From NCBI GenBank assembly GCA_002633025.1, contig NMRB01002283.1, forward strand, positions 42,291-106,290: a stretch of DNA of 64,000 bases, read 5' to 3'. Below are positions 1 to 14,500 of the stretch, piece after piece. The notes beneath the pieces are model-generated. The model saw nothing but the letters and a program-made list of their open reading frames with translations, ran no database searches and was not told the origin of the DNA. The translations under genes and the position numbers were made by a program. How positions within the stretch are numbered: the stretch's first letter is position 1; every line of letters begins with the position of its first letter. The stretch comes from Notospermus geniculatus. Taxonomy: Eukaryota; Nemertea; Pilidiophora; Heteronemertea; Lineidae.

Positions 1-1897
1 TATTTCAATGTTTTTTCCTGATTTACTCAGCTGAATGTCACACCTAAGGTTAAAAATAATCCATTAAGAACACTAAAATATAATACAGAGAATGAAAAAC
101 TCTTAACACTCTTTGAAAATCTGCTCCAACAGATTTCAATTTCCGTCGGCTGCTATCGTACGAATATACGGCCAGGAAATCCGCCCCGTGAGGCTAGCTC
201 ACGAGTCAATCAAATTACAGTGGCCACTCAATTAATAGGTGACAAGGGCCCAAAATATCATCCTAAGAGTGTCGAGGTTCTTAGCGCTCGCTCCCACCGA
301 ATACCTCAGGAGGTATACTTTAGGATGGAGTATTGTTGTGAACGATTATTCTATCTCCAATGACTACTCAATTTAAAACCTGGGCCCGGTTTCAAAAAGA
401 AACTTAAGTCTGCTTTTCCTTCTTAACTGTAAGTTTTTGCTTAAGTTTTAACTTAACTGCAACAAGAAGAATCTTAAGTCTGAAACCCCTCTGAATGCGC
501 CCAGAATCTTAAGTCTGCTCTGGATCATACTTAAGTCGAAATAAAATGGACGCCAGGCCGCCTCAACTTGCAGCTTTGCGGCGTTATTTTGCACGAAGGG
601 GCCCTGACAGCGGTTTTTAGAGACAGGCCAAAACCCTCTAGAGGAGTACTCCCCCACCAAGTTTAAAGAGCGTTACCGTTTTTGGCCAGAGACAGCAATG
701 TTTTTGGTCACTTTGATTGCTCCGATGGTGGAACGCCCTACAAACAGGGGCCGAGCGTTCCCCGTCATAATCCAAAAAGTTCTGTGTGCAACCCTCCGAT
801 TCCTTGCCACTGGCCGGGCCACTGGATCTTTCTACATCACTGTTAGTGGCGACTGTGACAGACTTTCAAAGTCTTCCTTGAGAATTGTCAAGTCTGTGGT
901 CCGAGCAATCTGCCAATTTGCCCGCAATTACATCAAATTTCCGAGGACGGCCGAGGAGACAAGGACAGACGAAACAATCTTGATGCAGTGGGCAAAATTG
1001 ATTTGAGGAATTGACTGATTGTGGTGTCGGACATACTGTAAGCCTGTCCATCGCCTTTTTTAAGTACCAGCAGTAATTCTTATAGTTACGACACATTGAG
1101 AATCCCTCAGAACAAACGATATTGTTTGACAANACAACCCCCCCCCCCCCCCCCCGCGCGCGAATCCGCGGTTCTCTAATATTTACATGGATATTTTGCC
1201 CCTCTCCCTCAATTGCAAATGCCTTAGAGGGGCCAAAGAAAGATGTCCTGGGGCAAATATCCAGGAGGAGATATCCTAAGGGGAGATGTCCAACAGGGGG
1301 AGATGAGCAAGGCCCGAGGAGCATGGGCCAGGAGCGGGGGACGTGGGCCGTTCAGGAGGTGTTACTGATTGTCATCAGGAGGATGGGATCATAGATCTAT
1401 CACTAACCAAGTTATGGGTGAGCTAATCTATGAAAACGATTGCGGGATGATTCAGTCACTTGACTCTTTTGCTGAATATTCATTAATCACAGGTACATAC
1501 ATTACACCACGGACCTTTATACAGGTCCGTGATTACACGCACGAAACAAATTCCTCGGTGCAGTTTGCCTTTAACTACCTACTGTACGGTGTCGCCATCT
1601 TTCAATACTTTTTAAAGGTATTTTTATCGCGGATGAATACATCTGCATATAGTTTGATTGTTTTACCTGTATAGACATGATAGAATAGGTATTTTGCACT
1701 CATCTGGTTACTAAAACATCTAGTGTTTCGTAATACAGTCCAATATTGCTTTGGTGAACCTCATTAGAGGGTATGATATCGATCTAATTTATATGAGCAT
1801 GAACACAACAAAGGTGTTGTTCGGCCAACCAACGTGCTTCTGGACATGCTGGAGAGAGGTGTTGCAATAACCCCAAGAAAACCTCGATTTTGTCAAG
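1..1897. other. 5' flank of RIOK2, no gene recognised
   Basis: No conserved protein is visible in either strand. The stretch contains a short hairpin around 1510-1533 (a GGACCT..AGGTCC stem), and a single N at 1132 at the edge of a long C run, where sequencing is unreliable. The short open frames here show no family motif and are probably chance. The promoter and 5' untranslated region of RIOK2 must lie in the last few hundred bases. Confidence 0.5.
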
Positions 1898-6163
<4,266 letters not shown>

Positions 6164-6293
6164 TCCTGGGACTAGGCCTAAAACATCTGATTGTGATATA
6201 CCATTTCATAATTCGTTCTAATTTATACATGTGAAGCAAAAAGCTAAGAGGTTATCCCAGAATGAAATGAAGCATGCCCCACAAAATGTGTGG

Positions 6294-6299
6294 AATAAA
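6294..6299 (+). promoter_or_regulatory. RIOK2 polyadenylation signal
   Basis: AATAAA lies 131 bases after the RIOK2 stop codon, in a GTGGAATAAATG context. It is the first canonical signal downstream of the gene on this strand. Confidence 0.7.
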
Positions 6300-6405
6300 T
6301 GACACTCTTTATTCAATTCATGTCTTTTTTCATTCATTGCATGCTAAGCCCTTCATGTATGTGCTCTTGACATCATGGCATGTTGAGGGTTTCGGAGTTG
6401 ACATT

Positions 6406-6721
6406 TAGGGAGTTTAAAGCCATACAATTACGAGAGCTACCGTAGCCGTCGATTCACATTTTGGTTCGAACACTCGTTGAAAAAGTCATGTGAAAGTGGC
6501 TTGCTTCCATGTGCAATAATCTGATTGATGATCTACTCTGACCACAACACTTGTTTTTTGTCATCTAACTTTTGCTAAGAAACTTCCTCACATTTTTGTT
6601 AGAACCAAAATGTGAATCGACGGCTATGGTAGCTCTCGTGATTGTATGGCTTTAAGAAATCTAACAGTAGCCTAAACGTTAACTTTACGACAACGTTATT
6701 TTTGATTTCTTAAACTCCCTA
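6406..6721. mobile_element. Small terminal-inverted-repeat element, interrupted by a second element
   Basis: The ends TAGGGAGTTTAAGAAATC and GATTTCTTAAACTCCCTA are exact inverted repeats once the inner insertion (6418-6651) and its duplicated TTAA are removed. Without the insert the element is only about 78 bp. A related longer hairpin with GAGTTTAAGAAAC ends lies in the core of the 34.3-35.6 kb element. Confidence 0.8.
6418..6651. mobile_element. TTAA-flanked MITE (nested)
   Basis: The terminal inverted repeats begin AGCCATACAATTACGAGAGC and end with the mirror word, with two mismatches across about 40 bases. The element is flanked on both sides by TTAA (6414-6417 and 6652-6655). The duplicated TTAA is proven, because the other arm of the host element keeps the empty site as a single TTAA. 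TTAA duplication is characteristic of piggyBac-type transposition. There is no coding capacity. Confidence 0.85.
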
Positions 6722-6929
6722 TTTTCCTGACAAAACCAACGTTGGTTGGGCAGATTCGGAAATTACATGGACTATTTTTCATGGTACTATCATTCCTACC
6801 ACACCAGCCTAAGAATTGCTGATCTGAAGTAGGTGTCAAGATGTTGGCCTACTGTGTAAAAAGAATCAGTATTCACGAGAAACCGCACTGATTTTCAGTT
6901 CCACTTGTCAACGCGAGATGGCGCTCAAG

Positions 6930-7051
6930 CAGCTTCGTTTCGTTTATCACTGGACGTCGCATTTTAGCAGTACCATGTCAAAAAAATTGCCGCCGTTTTC
7001 AGAAATGTGAAATCTCCCACGGAAAGTGACTGTCAAAACACTCCAAGTCAG
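6930..7051 (+). other. Possible non-coding first exon of SLF1
   Basis: A GC-richer stretch ends at a good donor, CAGCTG|GTAAGA. A matching acceptor, TTCCAATTCAG|TCATCC, lies 15 bases before the SLF1 start codon. This would make 7052-8523 a 5'-UTR intron carrying two MITEs. It is inferred from splice signals only. Confidence 0.3.
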
Positions 7052-7386
7052 CTGGTAAGAATGCTATTTAATTGATTTCTTATCATCGATATCTGAAGCC
7101 ACTTTATAAGAGGATTTGTGCTACATTCCCGGCTTGGATTAATGTGAGAAAGTCCATCAAACGTGGCGCGTACTAACCCCGTCCGACAATAGGATCATGT
7201 CATGTATGTGTACGACGCCTGTAGAAATCCACATGCAAAGTGTCCGAGAATAGATAACACTTGCCAAAAATCAATTCAAAGATCATCTGACAGGTTTAGC
7301 TCACTAGGCCTACCGGTAGTCTACAATGGTCTAGCGCTAGGCCTATAGACATAGCCCATAGGCCTAATTAAATAACGGGACACATG

Positions 7387-7656
7387 CAGGCACGGATCCA
7401 GGGTTGACAGAAAGGGGGGCGTAGCTCGATGGAGGTGGCGGATAATGAAAGTAGGAAGCTAAAACGGGGGGTCTGGAGGCACTCCCCCAGAAAAATTTGA
7501 CAATTTAAGTGCTTTTAGATGCATTTTCCTGGCATCTGAGAGCAAAATACTCAAATTTTTTATGTAATTGAATTTTTCTTGCTAAAAAAATCATTGCTCT
7601 GCCGAAAATAGGGGGGGGGCGTACGTCCCTTTCGCCCCCCTCTGGATCCGTGCCTG
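7387..7656. mobile_element. MITE with CAGGC ends and 5-bp target duplication
   Basis: The terminal repeats CAGGCACGGATCCAG and CTGGATCCGTGCCTG are exact inverses. The flanks are ACATG on both sides (7382-7386 and 7657-7661), a 5-bp target-site duplication. The internal CCCCCAGAAAAATTT block is shared with elements at 23736-23978 and 29414-29522. There is no open reading frame. Confidence 0.8.
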
Positions 7657-7786
7657 ACATGCGTGACATGGTCATGATGGTCCATCCAGTAGGCCTAAAC
7701 GGGACACATCATCATGTGTCGGTCCTCCAGGCCCATCTCCTAAATAAAGATCTTCTTAGCAGACAGAAATCAGATTTATTTAGGTT

Positions 7787-8191
7787 AGGCCACTTAAAAT
7801 GAATAAATTGTTTTACATGGCCGCCCGCCTCAATTTTTTGGTGCCGCCTCATTTTTTTTATATTTTATATTTTTCAAGAAGTCCATTTTTTTCATCCCAC
7901 AAACCGTAGAGATCGTCAGTGCAAGCTCAGTCATGACGGCAGCAAGTGCCCATGGGGGTTATTTGCTGCCCACAAAGTGGAAAAATGAGAGAGGCAACCA
8001 GAGGTGACCCTCGAAGTATAAGGGCTGTACAAAATGTTGAGATATTGAGAAATTAAAAGTAATTTTCCAGTATTGGTGATCTCTACTGTCCTCCTTTATG
8101 TCGAGGAAAAATATAAAATATAAAATGCCCTACTCACCAACATTTCAGAAGTTGGAGTCATGTAAAACAATTTATTAATTTTAAGTGGCCT
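7787..8191. mobile_element. MITE with about 38-bp terminal inverted repeats
   Basis: The left end AGGCCACTTAAAATGAATAA is mirrored at the right end by a word finishing AAGTGGCCT, after CATGTAAAACAATTTATT. The arms differ by a few bases. The interior contains oppositely oriented AAAAATATAAAATATA stretches. No coding capacity is seen. Confidence 0.7.
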
Positions 8192-8538
8192 TAGCGGTAG
8201 GCTAGCCTAGCATGAAACTTTTGAAACTTTTCTTCTTTTTGGCCACACAAAAAAATGTCTACCTAGGCCTAATTCAAAATTGGAAAGAATTGGCAACCCA
8301 AAAATTTTGGAACCCAAATGATTGAAGATTTAGAAAACAGTGATAATGAGACAATCATTAAAAAAATGATCACAAAATTCGTCATTCATTTCCATAGCAA
8401 AACGTGCATAAGGGAAACATACAGAAAATGTAAGAACTAAAATTTCAACTTCATTCAACTCCTAGTCGATGATTTCTGTTCAGACCTAGGCCCTATTCAC
8501 TGATCTATTCTGTTTCCAATTCAGTCATCCAAAAAAAG

Positions 8539-11500
8539 ATGTCTTCAAACCTGAGGCAGAGGCATAATGTTGCCTTGACCGGATTCTCAACTCAAGAACG
8601 TGAAAAATTGATATCGTCAATCAGGAGGTTGGGTGGGAACTATGCATCTGACGAGGTGAGCTCACCAAAAAAGTCTGTCTCTTACATGTCTTGCCTTTGT
8701 CATATTAGTAAAGTCTATATTTTGCGGGAAAGATATTATGTTATTTTAATCCTTTTTTCCAGGGATTTAGGCCAAATTGCACCCATGTTGTCTGTGCAAA
8801 GCCTTCCAGAAGTGAAATGTGAAAAATTGATATCGTCAATCAGGAGGTTGGGTGGGAACTATGCATCTGACGAGGTGAGCTCACCAAAAAAGTCTGTCTC
8901 TTACATGTCTTAGCCTTTGTCATATTAGTAAAGTCTACATTTTGTGGGAAAGATATTATGTTATTTTAATCCTTTTTTCCAGGGATTTAGGCCATATTGC
9001 ACCCATGTTGTCTGTGCAAAGCCTTCCAGAAGTGAAAAATTTCTTGGAGCCTGTGCCACAGGTATGCCAATCTTTATTGTTTGAAGATATTTTATTACTA
9101 GGCCCACTTTGACATGTGAATTCCGAATTGATAACAGATTGTGGAATCTTACTTTATAGGTATACTGCTCGATTTCAGTCTGAATCAGTGTCTAGAAATT
9201 GTTTTACCAGTAGATGTTCACACATTAGCATAAAAGTTGGAGGTGTTTGCTGGACAAGTGTGGGTTCTTCTACTCATTTCAGTACTCATAACAGAATGGA
9301 TTTTAGATTCATGTTGGCTGGCATTGTGAGTTGGAATTACTTGTAATTACTTGTAATTACTTGTAATTACTTGTAATCTTTGGCTGGCATGTGGGGGGAA
9401 ATGGAGAAAAAGGCATGCTGCAACAATTCAGTCCTTTACCACTTCATATTATCTCCTTCAGGCAAGTGGGTTATCAACCGAAAGTGGGTCACAGATAGTG
9501 TAAAAAATGGGAGGTGGTTGAATGAAGATTCATATGAATGGAATCCCTCAGTACGATGTCCGCCAGGTGTGGAGTTGCCAGAAGGCATCCTTGCGGCGCC
9601 AAGAAAATGGAGGAGAACTATTACCAGTTCAGGTCTACAGGCGTTCTCTGATTGGAAAGCTGCTGTCGCTGTGTCTGATGCAAAAAAGAAAGCTGTCTAT
9701 AAGAGGTAGGTATTTAAAAAGTGGTTATTTGTTGTTTCCATTAAGCAATGTCATTGTGATGGTGCTGTTTTCAAATGAAAGTGCTTAACAAACACTGTAT
9801 GTCTTGGCAATGACATCTTTGTACTGCTTTAGCGGGACTCGCCATTCAAATAACCCACACAAAAAAGCTTTGTTGTAACCGCATCCTAAGTGTCATCACT
9901 TTTGACTTGTAATTTGTATCATAGTATTGGGAGAATCCGGCATATTTCTGCCAGAAGAAGATGAGAATGACAGCAACTCAGGGTGGGAGGGTGGGCAAAG
10001 AGATATCACATACGCCCCTCGATGTCATCAAGCCATGTATGCCCCACACATTGTGGTTTGTACGAGGTATAGGACGAATCGGCGACTAACTTTGAGATGA
10101 ATTCTTCTAACTCATTTATTAATGAATTATGTTCTGAAAACACATAACGATTTGTTGAAACGAATATCACGTCACAGGTGCGCGTGACGTCATGACGTGA
10201 TAACGCGAGAGGCGCGAAGACGACGGAATATAAACCACATTGCCCACCCACTCGTGGCCTGAACACAAATGCGCCGATCAGCTATTCACAAGCTGTTATG
10301 TCGCTTAGGGTGTGAACTCTTTGTCTGTTTTCCAGGTTACTGGTGTATGGTGGATGTCGTCTGATTGATCTAAAGGTGCCATTCAAAACAGCAGAAGTCG
10401 TGAACTCACATGTGTCATACATCTTTTTGGATGAGGGGACCCGACAACATGCTTCAAATCTATTTGAATGTGGAGTGTTGTGTCTCCGTCCAGAGTTTAT
10501 TGGGGATTTCCTGGTGAAGGTATGTCCATCTTTGACGGGCCGGCATTGAACAATATTGAGCACGTCAAGCAATGTTTGGGGACAACAGAATGCTTTTAGA
10601 TTCACTTTAAGGCTGCTCAGCCTAAGTTCCTTCCCATCGCACCAATATGGCTGGCGTAAGAGGATTCTGCAAATATAAATCCTTCCTGAGGAAAGTAATC
10701 ATGAATACCGGTATATTTCATTGTTCCAGTCTCCTTCACCTGATCCGATGAACTATCTGATTGAATGTGCCGCCACGAACTCACAGCGTTCCGTCACGTC
10801 TTCCCATGTCTCTCCTGATATCAGCTTTAGCCAGTCAAGCATTTCATCAACAAGTACTGGTACTGGTATGTCTGACATTTACCGTTTCAGCCCCAGGCAA
10901 TTTTTTCGCCACGACTCCCAGACCCTAGGCGATTTTCTGAAGAAAAAAATATTTCAGGATTTAAAAAAAAACAACTACTTACCCAATCTTATATTGTAGA
11001 AAATTGGGTTTAGGGGTGGGCGGATAATATATACTCGTTCATTGGATTTGAGAATGATTTTGGCGAATGATTTTTGCCAGCTTGTGCCAAAAAACCCACT
11101 TGGAGTGTTGCCTTTTGCATTTATCTTGTGGACTTGTACAAGGTACTAATAGTACATCATTCCTTTATTTATATCGGAAATGTAACTTTCTTTACAGAAT
11201 GCAGCCGCCAGCCAACAGAATCTTCAGTAGGAGACTGTGAGGTGGAGATGATTGAGGTGTCAAGTAGTGGGTCTCAACAAGATACGTCAGGGGTTGATGA
11301 TAATCTCAAAGTGCCAAAGAGAGGTCTGCGTTTGAGACCTAGTCGAAACAGTTTACAGTCGTCACAGGAATCTAATAGCTCGTTACTATCACCTTGTGTT
11401 GAAAGTAAACCCATCAAGTCATTTTCAGGGGAATCGCAGCCAAAGTATGCCAAAAGGAATAATGGGAAATGTGCTCCAAAACAACAGACACTTTTACAGG

Positions 11501-14500
11501 TTCTGTCGCAGAAACCTGCTGCAGCGGGCAGCAGTAAAACTGAGAAAGCCAGCGATCCCTCAAATAAAACGGTTGGAAAGTCTTCTTCAGTGGTTGGTGC
11601 TAGTCATGCAGGAACTGTCGAGATCATCATTATCGACGACGATAGTGATATGTCCTCGGAATCTCGTGGAATAGGTGGAGTGAGATCCACTGAGGTGCAG
11701 ACTGTGGGAAGTAAGCCTGTAGTGATGCCTCGGAGTAAAACTGGCAGAAATTCACCATCTCCCATGGCTCGGTCATCGTTTAGCCAGGCATCACAAAATG
11801 AGGGATTGTCTCCTCGGGCCTCGCAGCTTCTTCGATCAACTTTGGATAAACAAGCTGCATTGAGTCACAGCAAGGTTGCAGAGCTTTCAGAAGGGAACTT
11901 ACAGTCGGTGTCCACACGCACTAGGTCAGCAAGGAGTCGGGAATCCACACCTGTCCATTCAAGAAGCCCTTCTCCTTCTGTCAGCTCAGAAGATAAAGTC
12001 TTAGGGATTAAACTTGTGCGGTTAGAATCAACGGAATCCCCGCAGTCTGTAAAGAAATTATCTTTGAAGGTATCGAGGAGCAGGGAAGCCACACCAGCTC
12101 GGTCAAGAAGCTCCTCACCTTCAGTCAGCTCTGTAGATAAGACAGCAACTGTTAAACTTGTGAGGTTGAAATCATCGCAGTCGCCTCAGTTTGTACAGAA
12201 ATCAGTTGTTGGAGTTGGTAAATCTCTAGCAGGTGATAATGTTGTGCCATCAACGTCAAGTGCCATTGATGATGTTACCATTCAGGAGCAGGAGGGTGTG
12301 GACACTGACCCCAAGACTCTAATGAAAAGGAAACTGACCGATCATGCTGTATTCGATGCTCTGGAAGTTGTAAAGAAGAAAAAGGTGTGTGATACTGTTA
12401 GTTTGGAGAATAAGACAAATTAGTTCCTCAGTGCTGAATTGGTTGGCATCCATCATGCTACAATATTTGTACCAACTTCAGTCACAGACTCTTCCCGGCG
12501 AGTTCATTCTACAGTGTGCAATGTTGGCTGTTTGCAACTGGTCAACTTCTGATCTTCCCAAGTTCAGTTCTACATGTATGATAAGTTGCCACTGAAAGAC
12601 TTAAGGCTCAGCATGTAACTTTCTTTTGCAGCTGTCAGACGATCGTTGGATCCCGACACAGATATTTTCCCCAAGGCCAGCTGAAGAATCTACTGAAAAG
12701 GTAACTAAGTTGTGAAATTTGATTTTGGCTACTCTTGTACTCCATCCAAGGCATGCTTTCAGCTGAGCAATTTCATTCAGTGCTGTTCATGTAAAAACTC
12801 ATTGTGATCGTCATGTCAGTTTTCATTATGTCTCTTTCAGGACTATCTTTCCATAATGTCTATGACCAATGTGCAATGCGGCCTCTTTGAGACAGCCATA
12901 GAGGAGTGTCACCACCGCTCAGCATTGGAGACTTTAGTCTCAGCTTTATCACCTTTTCGGTACCCAACAGCACGCGTTATTCATGAGACCATTCAGTTAC
13001 TATTGGTAAGTCTATTGCAGGGCTCTCAATGACCCGAGGTCTCGGGTCAAATACGCACAAAGTGTGTAGTCTGAAGCACAATAAAAACCAGCAGGAGTCA
13101 GTGCGACACAAGAAGATTCACCCAATGTTGTGAAATGACCATGGTTGACCCCTGACTTCTGAGGGCTGACCCCAGAAAAAAAATACACAGAAGTGTCTGA
13201 CCCTTCTACTGAAAACTCCAGTGAGAGCCCTGTATTGTGCTGATAATTGTTGGTTGTTCACTGATGTAAAACTGCCTCGGTGGGATTTGGATAGGAACCA
13301 AGAGACTTCAGACTACAGGTAAGAATGTACCATAGCTTTCTGTGGCAGGCTGAGGGGTACTTAGGCTTTCCCATAAATTCCACACATATTTCTCTTTTAG
13401 ATGAGTACAGATGCATCTGTGAGTGAAGAAGCTCTGGGTGTTTTGATGAGGATTCTACACCTACATCCTCCCTCATCTGGTGCGATGCGAACTGTCTACA
13501 TTCAGTCACTTTTGAGTCCTGCTTCGGCGGATCATACAACTGGTGCCGAGTGGGTGTTTCTGAGGAGGGTGATTGAGTAAGTGATGAATTTATCCCAGGT
13601 TGAACCATTCTTATGATAGAGAGTTCAGCTGTCTTCCTCGGGGCCGACTTTCTCCAGCCACTATGGTTTCCTCCATCCTCCCACAGCAGGGCTTTGGCCT
13701 TGCTCTTCTTCATATGCATATGCGAGCATATGAAGAGGAGCAAGACCAAAGCCCTGCTGTGGGAGGAAGGATGGGTTTCCTCTTGCTTACGTTTATTCAC
13801 CGAATGTTTTCGATAGAGCTAACACCTTATTTAACCTTGACTGTAGGTCTTGTCTTGGCCATTCTGGGGAAGATACACCTTGTATGGAGGAGACAGGAGA
13901 GAGCAAACCAATTGATCCAGTCCTTCTTCAACACAATGCTCAGTCAGCACTTAAGTTTATTGTTGCCTTTCTTGAACAAGATTACCAGTCCTTCACGCAG
14001 AGGTAAGCAGAACTAATTGCTTGTCATGTGAAGTATCTCAAAGTAGCATTGATGTCAGCACTTTTGGGTGCAATCCCGCTGCACTTGGTGACACTTGCAT
14101 TGCTAGGCTCAAACACAACAAGGTCAGCATGGGCTGCAGTCTTACACGGAATGTATAGGTAAATTCAGTCAGGATTGGAGTTAAAATCTCTTGGCTTTTG
14201 AAACCTTTCAGGAACAACGCAAAGCGACAGAAGGGATCATTGTTGTTTGGCAATGTTTTGTGGCCAAACAGAAATCAAACTGGTGTTGTAAACAGGGCAG
14301 TTAGGGATCTTCTTGATTACCTCACCGAGGCTATTCATCAGTCAGCTAATCATCTCAACAAGGTAAGAAATCAACATCATTTGTGAACTTAAATGTAACA
14401 CTTTATAATTATGCTGTGAATGAGAGTTTACAATGGGCAAACGTTTTGCCTTTGGTCTTATCGTAATTTTCGGAAACCAACAATGGTGAATTGCCCATTA

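Noticed and set aside
866-1324. Minus-strand frame of 152 codons upstream of RIOK2
   Set aside because: It crosses the poly-C/N stretch, is low in complexity and has no domain.
12385-12595. Extension of SLF1 exon 6 to a TAG at 12421 and the following short frame
   Set aside because: A donor at 12384 and an acceptor at 12631 join to a segment that resembles vertebrate SLF1, so the read-through stop is intronic.
13600-14016. Overlapping frames on both strands in SLF1 intron 9
   Set aside because: They exist because the intron holds a palindrome; only 13847-14002 in its own phase fits the gene.
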